A DNA stretch of 64,000 nt from an uncultured Hyphomicrobiales bacterium (GTDB lineage: Bacteria; Pseudomonadota; Alphaproteobacteria; Rhizobiales; Beijerinckiaceae). Positions 27,179-36,713 of the stretch are shown one piece after another. The notes below the pieces were generated by a model. The model did not search any database. It was not told the origin of the DNA and saw only the letters and a program-made list of their open reading frames with translations. Within the stretch, counting starts at the first letter, position 1. Every line of letters begins with the position of its first letter. The DNA lies in NCBI GenBank assembly GCA_903847605.1, contig CAINED010000013.1, positions 62,001 through 126,000 on the forward strand. The letters are read 5' to 3'. The position numbers and the translations under genes are program-made.

Positions 27179-27622
27179 TTGAACGAGCCTGCGCAAGAGA
27201 CGCCGCCACTCGATCCGCTCCTGCAGGTCTGGCGGGCGATCCTGATCTACGGGACGCTCGCCTTCGCGGCGGGTTTTGTCTTCGGCGTCGTGCGCGAATT
27301 GCTGCTGATTCCGTGGCTCGGACGCGGCGCAGGAAAATCGCTGGAATTCACGATCATGCTTGCGATCACGTTTGCGCTTGCACGCTACGCAACAAGAAGG
27401 ATCGCGCAACCCACGAGAGGGCATCTCATTGCGCTCGGTATCGGCGGCATGGTTATCCTGCTGGCGCTCGAGGCGATGTTCGCCCTTTATGTCGTGCAAT
27501 TGCCGCTGGAAAAATATCTCGACTCCTTCAATGTGCTGAAGGGCGAGCTTTTTCCCTGGGGACTTTTAGCGATGGCAATAGCACCACTTCTTGTGGCCAG
27601 GGTGATGACAGGCAGACCATGA
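27179..27622 (+). CDS. Small four-helix membrane protein of unknown function
   Basis: This 147-residue protein has four hydrophobic segments: ILIYGTLAFAAGFVFGVV, FTIMLAITFALARYA, LIALGIGGMVILLALEAMF and GLLAMAIAPLLVARV. It starts with TTG at 27179, 8 bases after the gcdH stop, with GCGGGGA as ribosome-binding site. Its TGA overlaps the ATG of the CoA-transferase gene, so it is part of the operon. I do not recognise the family. Confidence 0.7.
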   Translation: MNEPAQETPPLDPLLQVWRAILIYGTLAFAAGFVFGVVRELLLIPWLGRGAGKSLEFTIMLAITFALARYATRRIAQPTRGHLIALGIGGMVILLALEAMFALYVVQLPLEKYLDSFNVLKGELFPWGLLAMAIAPLLVARVMTGRP

Positions 27623-28794
27623 CAGCCCCCCTTAAAAACATTCGCGTTCTCGAACTCGCACGCATTCTTGCAGGGCCATGGTGCGGGCAATTGCTTGCCG
27701 ATCTGGGCGCGGATGTCGTGAAAGTGGAGCGCAAGGGCGCGGGCGACGATACGCGTCACTGGGGTCCGCCGTGGGTGGAAGGAACCGACGGCAAGCCGCT
27801 TGGCGCGGCCTATTTCTATGGCTGCAATCGCGGCAAGCGGTCCGTCGAGGCGGATTTCGAAACGCCGGAGGGGCAGGCGCTGGTGCGCAAGCTGGCAGCG
27901 CATGCGGATGTGGTGATCGAGAATTTCAAACTCGACGGTCTTAAAAAATACGGGCTCGACTACGAGTCTCTGAAAAAGATCAATCCGCGCATCGTCTATT
28001 GCTCGATCACCGGCTTCGGCCAAACCGGGCCCTACGCGCCGCGCGCCGGCTACGATTTTCTGATTCAGGGCATGGGCGGGGCGATGCATCTGACGGGAAC
28101 GCCCGATGGCCCGCCCTCGAAATCCGGCATCGCCATCGCCGACATCTTTACGGGACTTTACGCAGCCAATGCGGTGCAGGCGGCGCTGCTGCGCCGGCAT
28201 GACACCGGCGAGGGCGCCTATATCGATTGCGCTTTGCTCGACACGATGGCGGGCGTGCTCGGCTATCAGGCGCTGAACTATTTCGTCGGCGGCGTGGCGC
28301 CCAAGCGCATGGGCAATGGTCATCCGAATATCGTGCCCTACGACGTATTCCCCGTCGCGGACGGCGACATCATCATCGCGACAGGCAATGACGGCCAGTA
28401 TCGCAAGCTCTGCGATGTGATGGATGTTTCAGAACTCGCCGACGATCCGCGGTTCAAAACGGTGAAGGACCGCGCTACAAATCGCGCCGTCTTCAACGAC
28501 GTATTTCATCCGATCACGCGCCGCTTCAAGCGCGCGGATTTGCTGCCGAAGCTCGATGTCGCCGGCGTGCCTGCCGGTCCGATCAACACGGTCGAAGACG
28601 TGTTCAACGATCCGCAGATTCGCGAGCGCGGCATCCGCATCGACACGCCGAACGCAAAAGCCAAAAAGGGCTCGACGCCGGGACTGCGCTCGCCGCTGAT
28701 TATGGATGGCGCAGCGACTGCATCGCCACGGCCGGCGCCCGCGCTGGGCGAGCACACCGACGAAGTGCTGCGCGACAAGGACTGGGGAGGATGA
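27619..28794 (+). CDS. CaiB/BaiF-family CoA-transferase, probably glutarate CoA-transferase
   Basis: This 391-residue class III CoA-transferase has the family motifs IRVLELARILAGPWCGQLL, DVVIENFKLDGLKKYG, GYDFLIQGMGG and GEGAYIDCALLD. Class III enzymes form an aspartyl-CoA intermediate. In many bacteria a member next to gcdH transfers CoA from succinyl-CoA to glutarate (GcdG; SUGCT in animals), so that role is inferred from the operon. The ATG at 27619 overlaps the preceding stop as ATGA; the longer upstream frame lies inside the membrane-protein gene and is not the start. Confidence 0.9.
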   Translation: MTAPLKNIRVLELARILAGPWCGQLLADLGADVVKVERKGAGDDTRHWGPPWVEGTDGKPLGAAYFYGCNRGKRSVEADFETPEGQALVRKLAAHADVVIENFKLDGLKKYGLDYESLKKINPRIVYCSITGFGQTGPYAPRAGYDFLIQGMGGAMHLTGTPDGPPSKSGIAIADIFTGLYAANAVQAALLRRHDTGEGAYIDCALLDTMAGVLGYQALNYFVGGVAPKRMGNGHPNIVPYDVFPVADGDIIIATGNDGQYRKLCDVMDVSELADDPRFKTVKDRATNRAVFNDVFHPITRRFKRADLLPKLDVAGVPAGPINTVEDVFNDPQIRERGIRIDTPNAKAKKGSTPGLRSPLIMDGAATASPRPAPALGEHTDEVLRDKDWGG

Positions 28795-28795
28795 A

Positions 28796-30472
28796 TTGAG
28801 CACCACATCCAACGCGCGCACCGGCGCGCAGATACTCGTGGATCAACTGACCGTGCAGGGCGTTGAGCACGTCTTCTGCGTGCCCGGCGAATCCTATCTC
28901 GCCGTGCTCGACGCCTTTCACGATGCGAAGATCGAAATCACCGTTGCCCGGCAGGAAACCGGCGCGGGTATCATGGCCGACGCCTATGCGCGGCTGACCG
29001 GCAAGGTCGGCGTTTTCTTCACGACGCGCGGCCCGGGCGCAATGAATGGCGCGCATGCCATCCACATCGCCGAGCACGACAGCGTGCCGCTCATCATGTT
29101 CGTCGGCCAGATCGAGCGCTCGATGCGCGGGCGCGGCGCGTTTCAGGAAGTCGACTACGAAAAGGTCTTCGGCTCGATGGCCAAATGGGCGGTCGAGGTG
29201 AACGATCCCGCGCGTATTCCCGAAATCGTATCGCGCGCCTTTCATGTCGCGATGCAGGGCCGCCCGGGGCCGGTGGTTATTTCACTCCCTGAGGACATGC
29301 TGGTCGAGAAGGCCGATGTTCCCGACGCCCTGCGTGCAGAAGCCGTGGAGACGGAGCCCGGCGCGCACGCGCTGGCGAAATTCAAGGCTTTGCTCGATAC
29401 TGCGAAACGTCCCATCGCCATTGTCGGCGGCGGCGGATGGAACGAAACGGCGGTCAAACAGTTCGGCGAATTCGCGCAGCGTTATGCGCTGCCTGTCGCC
29501 TGCTCTTTCAGGCGCACGAGTCTATTCGATGCCGAACACGAATGCTATGCGGGCGAACTCGCGCTTTCGACAAATCCGAAACTGCTGGAGCGCATCAAGT
29601 CGAGCGATCTCGTGATACTCGTCGGCGGGCGGCTCGCGGAAGTACCCTCGCAAAGCTACACGCTCATCGATCTTCCCAATCCGCGCCAGACCTTCGTGCA
29701 TGTTCATGCCGACCCGGAGGAGTTGGGGCGCGTCTATCGTCCGCATCTCGGCATCAATGCGACGCCGAAGGGCTTTTGTGCCGCGCTGGAGACACTGTCG
29801 CCAATCTCCGCGCCATCCTGGGTGAGCGAGACTGCACAGGCGCACAGGGGTTATCTCGCCTTCTCGGACAATGCGCCTGATATTCCCGGCGACGTGCAGC
29901 TTTCCAGGATCATGTTGTGGCTGCGCGAGCGGCTGCCTCAGAACGCCATCGTCACCAATGGCGCGGGCAATTACACCATCTGGAACGGGCGCTACCTGCG
30001 CATGCGTCATTGGCAGAACCTGCTCGCGCCTGTGTCGGGCTCGATGGGCTACGGACTGCCGGCGGCCGTCGGCGCCAAACGCGTCTTGCGCAACCGCATG
30101 GTCGTGAGTTTTAACGGCGATGGCTGCTTTCTGATGAACGGGCAGGAATTCGCGACAGCCGTTCAATACGATTGTCCTGTTATCGCCATCGTGATCGACA
30201 ATTCGATCTACGGCACAATCCGCATGCATCAGGAGCGCGAATATCCGGGGCGCGTGAGCGCAACGTCGATGCGCTCGCCGGATTTCGCGGCGCTGGCGCG
30301 CGGTTATGGCGGACACGGTGAGACTGTCGAGAAAACCGAAGATTTTGCGCCGGCTTTCGAGCGCGCCGTCGCCTCGGGACTTCCCGCTTTGCTACATGTG
30401 AAAATATCGAGCGATGCGATCTCGCCTGTCACGACGCTCACTGCGATCAGGGAGAAGGCGCTGAAGGGATGA
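28796..30472 (+). CDS. Thiamine-diphosphate-dependent enzyme, acetolactate-synthase-like
   Basis: This 558-residue three-domain ThDP enzyme has the catalytic glutamate in CVPGESYLAVLD (near the N terminus), a Rossmann-like middle domain (VGGRLAEVPSQS), and the ThDP/Mg motif NGDGCFLMNGQEFATAV near the C terminus. It resembles the large subunit of acetolactate synthase and also relatives such as glyoxylate carboligase and 2-hydroxyacyl-CoA lyase. The sequence alone does not fix the reaction. It starts with TTG at 28796, 1 base after the CoA-transferase stop, with GGAGG five bases upstream. It ends the gcdH operon. Confidence 0.88.
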   Translation: MSTTSNARTGAQILVDQLTVQGVEHVFCVPGESYLAVLDAFHDAKIEITVARQETGAGIMADAYARLTGKVGVFFTTRGPGAMNGAHAIHIAEHDSVPLIMFVGQIERSMRGRGAFQEVDYEKVFGSMAKWAVEVNDPARIPEIVSRAFHVAMQGRPGPVVISLPEDMLVEKADVPDALRAEAVETEPGAHALAKFKALLDTAKRPIAIVGGGGWNETAVKQFGEFAQRYALPVACSFRRTSLFDAEHECYAGELALSTNPKLLERIKSSDLVILVGGRLAEVPSQSYTLIDLPNPRQTFVHVHADPEELGRVYRPHLGINATPKGFCAALETLSPISAPSWVSETAQAHRGYLAFSDNAPDIPGDVQLSRIMLWLRERLPQNAIVTNGAGNYTIWNGRYLRMRHWQNLLAPVSGSMGYGLPAAVGAKRVLRNRMVVSFNGDGCFLMNGQEFATAVQYDCPVIAIVIDNSIYGTIRMHQEREYPGRVSATSMRSPDFAALARGYGGHGETVEKTEDFAPAFERAVASGLPALLHVKISSDAISPVTTLTAIREKALKG

Positions 30473-30579
30473 TCAGAATCTTCCCTACATGCCGCTGACC
30501 CAAATGTCATCGATAGGAATCGTTTGATATCGAACAGGATCGGCATGTCTCGGGGAGCTGGAGATACGCCATATCTCCG

Positions 30580-32199
30580 TTATTGCCGCGCATCCTCGAT
30601 CACGCATGTCGCGCCTTTCTCGCCGATCATCATGGAGGGCGCATTCGTGTTTCCGCCGATGATCGTCGGCATGATCGAGGAATCGACAACACGTAACCTC
30701 TCGATGCCACGCACGCGCAGGCGCTCGTCGACGACACTGCCGGGATCGCTCGCAGGCGCCATCTTGCAGGTGCCGACAGGATGATAGCTCGTCATGATGC
30801 TGGCCTTGATCGCGTCGGCGATCTCCTCGAAGCTTTGCTTCTCCACGCCGGGAATCGTTTCCCGGCCGCAATATCTTTTCATCGCAGGCGCTGACAGAAT
30901 CTGGCGGCCGATCTGCGTTCCGCGCACCAATGCTTTCGTGTCGTCTTCATTGTCGAGAAAGTTCGGGTGCAGGATCGGCTTGTCTGATGGGTCGGATGAC
31001 GCCAGTTCCATATAGCCGCGGCTTTTTGGGCGAAGCAGAACCGGCATAAGCGTAAAGCCGTGCGTGCGCGGCATGAACTGGCCTGGCGCGCGCCGCGCGG
31101 GCATGAAGACATACTGAATGTCGCAGCGCTCCAGTCCCGGTTCCGTGCGTACGAAACCCCCGGCTTCGACGGCGTTCGACGTCAGCGGCCCCGTCTTGAA
31201 GAAGGCATATTGCAGCGCCGCCACGGTATAGCGCGGCAAGGTCTTCCAGTTCAGCGCCGCGCTGTCGCCTGTGGGATCTTCGAACTCGATCCATGCTGTC
31301 GGATGATCCTGCAGGTTCTGACCGACGCCCGGCAAATGATGAACGCTGGCGATACCGTGCGTGGCCAGCGTAGCGGCATCCCCTATACCTGAGAGCATGA
31401 GCAGCTTCGGCGAATTATAGGCGCCCGCGCAAAGGATGATCTCGCCGCGCGCCTTCAAAATGGCTTCTGCGCCCTCGTGGCGAATGAGAAGGCCGGTTGC
31501 GCGCCTACCCTCGAAAAGAATGCGCAATGTCTCGCAGTCGTTGACGACGCGAAGGTTCGGCCTGTCGAGAACGGGATGAAGAAAGGCGCGCGCGCTGTTC
31601 CAGCGCTGGCCGCCCTTTTGCGTGACATCCCACGAACCGAAACCCTGCTGGTCCGCGCCGTTGAAATCGTCGTTGATGCGAAACTGGGTTTCGACGGCGG
31701 AATCGAGAAAGGCTTTGGAGACCGGGTTTTGCGTGCGCAGGCGCGTGACGTTCAGTTCGCCGCCGACGCCATGCAACTCGTTGGCGCCGTGTTCGCGGTT
31801 TTCCTGTTTCTTGAAGATCGGCAGAACATCCGCCCAGTTCCAGCCCGCATTTCCCTGCGCTGCCCAGTCGTCGTAATCGCGGGGATGGCCGCGCATGTAG
31901 AGCATGCCGTTGACCGAGCTCGAACCACCGGAAACGCGACCGCGATGGGTCGGGATCGGCCGGTCTTTTAGATTCTGGCCGCCTTTGAAGAAATAACCCC
32001 AGTTCGTTGCCGGCGAAGGCAGGAGAAAGACCGAACCAATGGGAATGCGCGTCTTGAACGCCGTCAGCCCGCTCCGGTCGGATGGTCCGGCTTCCAGCAG
32101 GCAAACCTTGATTTTCGGGTCGGCCGAAAGCCGGTTGGCGACGACGCTGCCGCTCGATCCCGCGCCGACGACGATGTAATCGAATTCCGCATTTTCCAT
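30580..32199 (-). CDS. GMC-family FAD-dependent alcohol/choline dehydrogenase
   Basis: This 539-residue flavoprotein of the glucose-methanol-choline family has the FAD-binding motif YIVVGAGSSGSVVANRL at the N terminus. GMC signature 1 spans GGSSSVNGMLYMRGHPRDYD. The C-terminal block has the active-site His in SYHPVGTCKM and an Asn in IGGNTNAPSMM. Members oxidise alcohols or choline. No betaine aldehyde dehydrogenase is adjacent, so choline is unlikely to be the proven substrate. The start at 32199 follows GGAGGAAACGC. Confidence 0.92.
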   Translation of the reverse strand: MENAEFDYIVVGAGSSGSVVANRLSADPKIKVCLLEAGPSDRSGLTAFKTRIPIGSVFLLPSPATNWGYFFKGGQNLKDRPIPTHRGRVSGGSSSVNGMLYMRGHPRDYDDWAAQGNAGWNWADVLPIFKKQENREHGANELHGVGGELNVTRLRTQNPVSKAFLDSAVETQFRINDDFNGADQQGFGSWDVTQKGGQRWNSARAFLHPVLDRPNLRVVNDCETLRILFEGRRATGLLIRHEGAEAILKARGEIILCAGAYNSPKLLMLSGIGDAATLATHGIASVHHLPGVGQNLQDHPTAWIEFEDPTGDSAALNWKTLPRYTVAALQYAFFKTGPLTSNAVEAGGFVRTEPGLERCDIQYVFMPARRAPGQFMPRTHGFTLMPVLLRPKSRGYMELASSDPSDKPILHPNFLDNEDDTKALVRGTQIGRQILSAPAMKRYCGRETIPGVEKQSFEEIADAIKASIMTSYHPVGTCKMAPASDPGSVVDERLRVRGIERLRVVDSSIMPTIIGGNTNAPSMMIGEKGATCVIEDARQ

Positions 32200-32346
32200 G
32201 CGTTTCCTCCAAGCCGCGTTTGTAGCATCGCGGCTTCGCGTTGTCGCTTGGGATGCTGCCATCCAAGCGCCAGATCAAGCGCCCCTTGCCGCTGCTGTCC
32301 CGCCGCGATAAGCAAAGAAAAACAGAATGTCGTACCGGGAGGCAAC

Positions 32347-33507
32347 ATGCCAAGCGCGCTTTTCACGCCAATCCGAATGCGCGGTCTCGAATTGCCCAAT
32401 CGCGTCGTGCTTTCGCCGCTCTGCCAGTTCATGGCGAAGGACGGTACCGCGCAGCCCTGGCACTTCATGAACGCCAGTCAATATGCGGTATCAGGCGCCG
32501 GACTCGTCATTCTCGAGGCGACGGCGGTGGAAGACATAGGCCGCATCACGCTTGGCTGCCTCGGCCTCTATTCGGACGAGAACGAGAAGGCGCTCACCGA
32601 TTATGTGAAGGGGATGCGCAGCTATTCGAATACGCCTATCGGCATCCAGCTTTCGCACGCAGGGCGAAAGGCCTCGACGCGCCCGACATGGGAATTGCAC
32701 AAGGGACATAACCTGAAGCCCGAAGAAGGCGCCTGGGATGTGGTCGGTCCTACGGCCGAGGCTTTCGGCGAGGGCTGGCCGGTTCCGAAAGAACTCAATG
32801 CACAGGGCCTCACGCATATTCTCGACTGTTTCGTTGACTCGACGCGCCGCGCCCATCGCTGCGGCTTCGACATGATCGAAGTGCATGTGGCGCATGGATA
32901 TCTGCTGCACCAGTTTCTCTCGCCGCTCGCCAACAAGCGCAGCGACAAATATGGCGGGTCGCTGGAAAACCGCATGCGCTTCCCGCTGGAAGTGATCGCG
33001 GCGATGCGCGCAGCGTTTCCGGACGACAAGCCGATCGGCGTGCGCATTACGGGCCGCGATCTCAATGTCGGCGGTCTCGAACTCGACGATGCCGTCATCT
33101 TCTCGCGCGAATTGCAGAAGCTCGGCATCGATTATGTCACGCCCTCGGCTGGCAATGTCGCGCCGGGCATGATCCTGCCCAAGATCGAGCCGGGCTATCT
33201 CGTGCCCTTCGCCGAGCGCATCAAGAAGGATGTGCCTGATCTCAACGTGATGACGGTCGGCCTCATCGTTCTGCCGGAACAGGCGAACGAGATCATCGCC
33301 TCTGGCAAGGCTGATATGGTCGCCATCGGCCGCGCCTTCATGGACGATCCCCGCTGGGCCTGGCATGCGGCCGTGGCGCTCGGCGATGCGCCCGCCATTC
33401 CGCCGGCTTGGAACCGCGCCAATCCCAAAGTGTGGCCCGCCTATCCCATGGTGCATGGCGCTTCGCGCGAACTCGCCACGGGCATGGGTCACATGACCCG
33501 CGAATAG
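32347..33507 (+). CDS. NADH:flavin oxidoreductase (Old Yellow Enzyme family, YqjM-like)
   Basis: This 386-residue FMN-dependent ene-reductase has a beta8/alpha8 barrel. Motifs include VVLSPLCQFMAKDG at the N terminus, GIQLSHAGRKAST for FMN and substrate binding, and HVAHGYLLHQFLSPLANKR, the family signature that follows. The class reduces activated C=C bonds or 2,4-dienoyl-CoA. GGGAGGCAAC precedes the ATG at 32347. It starts a run of five same-strand catabolic genes, of which the next three are hydrolase, Rieske oxygenase and binding protein. Confidence 0.92.
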   Translation: MPSALFTPIRMRGLELPNRVVLSPLCQFMAKDGTAQPWHFMNASQYAVSGAGLVILEATAVEDIGRITLGCLGLYSDENEKALTDYVKGMRSYSNTPIGIQLSHAGRKASTRPTWELHKGHNLKPEEGAWDVVGPTAEAFGEGWPVPKELNAQGLTHILDCFVDSTRRAHRCGFDMIEVHVAHGYLLHQFLSPLANKRSDKYGGSLENRMRFPLEVIAAMRAAFPDDKPIGVRITGRDLNVGGLELDDAVIFSRELQKLGIDYVTPSAGNVAPGMILPKIEPGYLVPFAERIKKDVPDLNVMTVGLIVLPEQANEIIASGKADMVAIGRAFMDDPRWAWHAAVALGDAPAIPPAWNRANPKVWPAYPMVHGASRELATGMGHMTRE

Positions 33508-33520
33508 GATTACTTGATTC

Positions 33521-34426
33521 ATGACTTCGACAGCATTGCCGACCGACGCCTATCAACCCAGGCGCAAGTCCCGCACGCAGACCATGAACGTCAGAGGCAT
33601 TGCCTATAATGTGAGGCAATGGGGCCCTGAAAATGCGCCGCTTCTCTTCATGGTGCATGGCCATCGCGACGCCTCCATCACCTGGCAATTCGTGATCGAC
33701 AACTTTGCGCAAGATTGGCGCATCGTCTCGCCGGACTGGCGCGGATTCGGCCTTACCGAATGGGCGCAGCAGGGCTACTGGCATCAGGACTATCTTGCCG
33801 ATCTCGATACGCTGGCGGAACACTTTTCCCCGAACGACCCAATCAACCTCGTCGGCCACAGCATGGGCGGCAATATCTCGAACAGCTATGCCGGCGTGCG
33901 GCCGGACCGCGTGAAAAAGCTCGTCGCCATCGACGGCTTCGGACTGCGCAATCGCGGCCCCGGCGAATTGCCGGAACATCTCGCGAAATGGCTGAAAAGC
34001 TGGCGCGAGCCGCTGCCGGGCGCACGTCCCTACAAGACACTGCATGAAATGGCTGATCGTCTCGTGCAGGGAAATCCGAAACTCGACAGGGAACGCGCGC
34101 TCCTTCTCGCCTGGGGCCAGCATCGCGTGAATGGCGATGGCACGCTGTCTTGGAGCTTCGATCCCGGACATGCGCGCCCCTTCGGCACATTGCACCGCGT
34201 CGAGGAATGGGTCGCGTGCTGGAAACACATCACCTGCCCGACCCTCTGGGTCGCTTCCGGCCGTCCGTTTCCGCCGAATATCGAGGGCGACACGCATCCT
34301 TTGGAATGGCGGCGTCAACAGGTCCCGCATGCACAATTCCACGTCATGGAAGGCACGGGCCATAACGTGCAGCATGATGCGCCTGACAGGCTCGCAAAAA
34401 TGATCGAAGAGTTCTTGCTGACCTGA
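33521..34426 (+). CDS. Alpha/beta-fold hydrolase
   Basis: This 301-residue hydrolase has the nucleophile elbow GHSMGG (Ser at about residue 117), an oxyanion HGHRD near the N terminus and a late catalytic histidine in GTGHNVQHDAPDRL. The frame DWRGFGLTEW is common in epoxide hydrolases, haloalkane dehalogenases and esterases. It follows the ene-reductase gene by 13 bases. The substrate is unknown; an ester or lactone generated in the same catabolic cluster is a reasonable guess. Confidence 0.9.
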   Translation: MTSTALPTDAYQPRRKSRTQTMNVRGIAYNVRQWGPENAPLLFMVHGHRDASITWQFVIDNFAQDWRIVSPDWRGFGLTEWAQQGYWHQDYLADLDTLAEHFSPNDPINLVGHSMGGNISNSYAGVRPDRVKKLVAIDGFGLRNRGPGELPEHLAKWLKSWREPLPGARPYKTLHEMADRLVQGNPKLDRERALLLAWGQHRVNGDGTLSWSFDPGHARPFGTLHRVEEWVACWKHITCPTLWVASGRPFPPNIEGDTHPLEWRRQQVPHAQFHVMEGTGHNVQHDAPDRLAKMIEEFLLT

Positions 34427-34502
34427 CGCTCCTTTCGCATTTGAACTCTCTGCAGACCCTCGCTACACTCTCGAAAAAAGCGATGATCGGGAGGACGTTC
34501 TC

Positions 34503-35543
34503 ATGCCATTTCTGCGCAACGCCTGGTACGCCGCCGCGCTGTCCAGCGAAGTGAGCGAAAAACCGCTCGCGCGGCAATTGCTCGGTGAAAACATCGCCCT
34601 GTTCCGCACCGCGGAGGGCGTCGGCGCGGTGGAAGATCGCTGCCCCCACCGCTTCGCGCCCCTGTCCCTGGGCAAGGTGCAGGCCGAGAGCATCGAATGC
34701 GGCTATCATGGCCTGCGCTTTGCGAAAGATGGCAAGTGCGTCCTCAATCCGCATGGAAACAAGGCGATTGCGCCGAACGCGCATGTCAGGGGCTATCCTG
34801 CGCATGAGCGCTACGGCTTCATCTGGTTCTGGCCCGGCGATCCCGCGCGCGCGAACATTGCCGATATTCCGGCCTTTCCTTTCAACGAAGACCCGCAGAA
34901 TTTCACGCCGGTTTTCGGCTATCTCGACGTCGCCGCGAATTATCAACTTGTCGTCGATAATCTTCTCGATCTCAGCCATGTCGAATGGCTTCATCCGATG
35001 TTCGCGCAATCGGGCGGCGTCGATGCGCACAAGACCGAATATGCTGTCGATGGCGTGACAGTTCATGCGCGGCGCGCGAAGCCGAACGTGGAACTGCAGG
35101 GGCTCGCGCGCCTCTACTGGACATCGCCGTCGCAGCGCTTCGACGCACGTTCCAACATGACCTGGATGCCGCCATCGAACATGAGTTTCGATCTGGGAGC
35201 GACGGAATGCGGCGCGCCGGTCGAAGAGGGCGTCTGCCTGCCGAACGCCCATCTCGTGACGCCCGCCACCGAATATCGCGCGCATTATTTCTGGTCGATC
35301 GCGCGCAACCGGCAGGTCAACGACGAAGCCGCCAGCGCCAAGTTGCAAGCTATCGCACAGCGCATCTTCACGACCGAAGACATACCGATGATCGAGGCGC
35401 AGCAGCGCAACATCGGCAATGTCACGGACATTCTTTCGCTGAAGCCGGTGTCGATCGATCCCGACATTCCGGCGGTGCGTGCGCGGCGCATTCTGGCCGA
35501 ACTCATTCGCGGCGAAGAGACAAAAGCGCAGGCCGCCGAATAA
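34503..35543 (+). CDS. Rieske-type aromatic oxygenase, VanA-like
   Basis: This 346-residue terminal oxygenase has the Rieske 2Fe-2S ligands CPHRFAPLSLG and CGYHGLRF near residues 45-70. The mononuclear iron motif is DNLLDLSHVEWLHPMF, giving Asp-x2-His-x4-His. Length and composition match the vanillate O-demethylase / dicamba monooxygenase group. Such enzymes need a ferredoxin-reductase partner (VanB), which is not adjacent. The ATG at 34503 follows GGGAGGACGTTC. Confidence 0.92.
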   Translation: MPFLRNAWYAAALSSEVSEKPLARQLLGENIALFRTAEGVGAVEDRCPHRFAPLSLGKVQAESIECGYHGLRFAKDGKCVLNPHGNKAIAPNAHVRGYPAHERYGFIWFWPGDPARANIADIPAFPFNEDPQNFTPVFGYLDVAANYQLVVDNLLDLSHVEWLHPMFAQSGGVDAHKTEYAVDGVTVHARRAKPNVELQGLARLYWTSPSQRFDARSNMTWMPPSNMSFDLGATECGAPVEEGVCLPNAHLVTPATEYRAHYFWSIARNRQVNDEAASAKLQAIAQRIFTTEDIPMIEAQQRNIGNVTDILSLKPVSIDPDIPAVRARRILAELIRGEETKAQAAE

Positions 35544-35607
35544 ACGCCGAACTGGCGCACGATGCAATCAGGACGGGGCCTGTTGTCCGTCAATTGGGGA
35601 GTTCAAA

Positions 35608-36597
35608 ATGAAATTGCAGATCGCATTCGTCGTCGCAGCGGCGCTGTTCGGCGGAATTGGGGCAAGCGCGCAAACGCGTACGCCGGTCAATGTCGTGCTG
35701 TTCGCCGGCGGCAATTCCATGCAGGTCTATGTCGCGCAGGACAAGGATTTTTTCGCGCGCGAAGGGCTCACCGTCAACGTCAGGGCGACGCCGAGTTCCG
35801 GCTACCAGATGCAGAACCTCGTCAATGGCCAGTTCGACATAGCCGCAACGGCCCTCGACAACCAGATCGCCTATATGGAGGGGCAGGGCACCGCCAAGGT
35901 TGAGGGAATGCCGGATTTCATTACGTTCATGGGCGGCTCTTCGATCGAGCTGGGGCTGATGGCGCAGTCGGAGATCAAGACCGTCGCCGAACTCAAGGGC
36001 AAGGAACTGGCGCTCGATTCGATTTCGACGGGCTTCGCCTTCGTCCTGCGCCGCATTCTCGAAAAGAACAATCTCGGTCCCGAAGATTTCAAATTCGTGC
36101 CGGCTGGCGGCACGCGCGAGCGCGTCGTGGCGCTGCGCCAGAAAAAGGCCGCGGCGGCGTTGATCAACGAACCTTTCACGACGCAATTGCGTTCGGAAGG
36201 TTTTAGTTTTCTTGCCGAAGGTCTCGACTATGTCGGCGCGTACCAGGGTGTCGTGCATATCGCCAATCGCTCTTGGGCAAAGCAAAACGACGAAACCATC
36301 GTGCGCTTCATCCGCGCGATGATTGCGGCGACAGACTGGCTTTACGATCCCGCCAATCGCGACGAAGCGGTGAAAATTCTCGCCGGGCGTGTGCGTATTT
36401 CGGAGGCTGTGGCGCGGCCGAGCTTCGAAGGTCTGGTGAAGGGCCGCGCAGCGCTTGCGCGCAAGGGCGAACTCGATCTTGAGGGCGTACGCACGGTCAT
36501 TGCATTGCGGGAGCAATACGGTCAGCCGCAACGCAAGATGGGGCCGATCGAAAAATATGTCGACCTAAGCCACTACAATCGCGCCGTGGGCAAATAG
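35608..36597 (+). CDS. NMT1/THI5-like ABC transporter substrate-binding protein
   Basis: This 329-residue periplasmic binding protein has a signal peptide (MKLQIAFVVAAALFGGIGA, cleavage near ASA|QT). It opens VNVVLFAGGNSMQVYVAQDK and has the conserved AREGLTVNV layout of the sulfonate/nitrate/thiamine-precursor (SsuA/TauA/ThiY) superfamily. Ligand unknown. The cognate permease and ATPase are not in the cluster. It lies between the Rieske oxygenase and amidohydrolase genes, so it may bind an aromatic or related carbon source. Confidence 0.85.
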   Translation: MKLQIAFVVAAALFGGIGASAQTRTPVNVVLFAGGNSMQVYVAQDKDFFAREGLTVNVRATPSSGYQMQNLVNGQFDIAATALDNQIAYMEGQGTAKVEGMPDFITFMGGSSIELGLMAQSEIKTVAELKGKELALDSISTGFAFVLRRILEKNNLGPEDFKFVPAGGTRERVVALRQKKAAAALINEPFTTQLRSEGFSFLAEGLDYVGAYQGVVHIANRSWAKQNDETIVRFIRAMIAATDWLYDPANRDEAVKILAGRVRISEAVARPSFEGLVKGRAALARKGELDLEGVRTVIALREQYGQPQRKMGPIEKYVDLSHYNRAVGK

Positions 36598-36713
36598 AGC
36601 GCCGGCTTTTCAGGTTCGACCAGCAGGTTGCCCATTGCGTATGGCTGCATTCCGCGCTTCAATGACGGCGGGGGAAACAGGCGCTTTTGCGCCAACATGA
36701 GGGAGGGAAAAGA

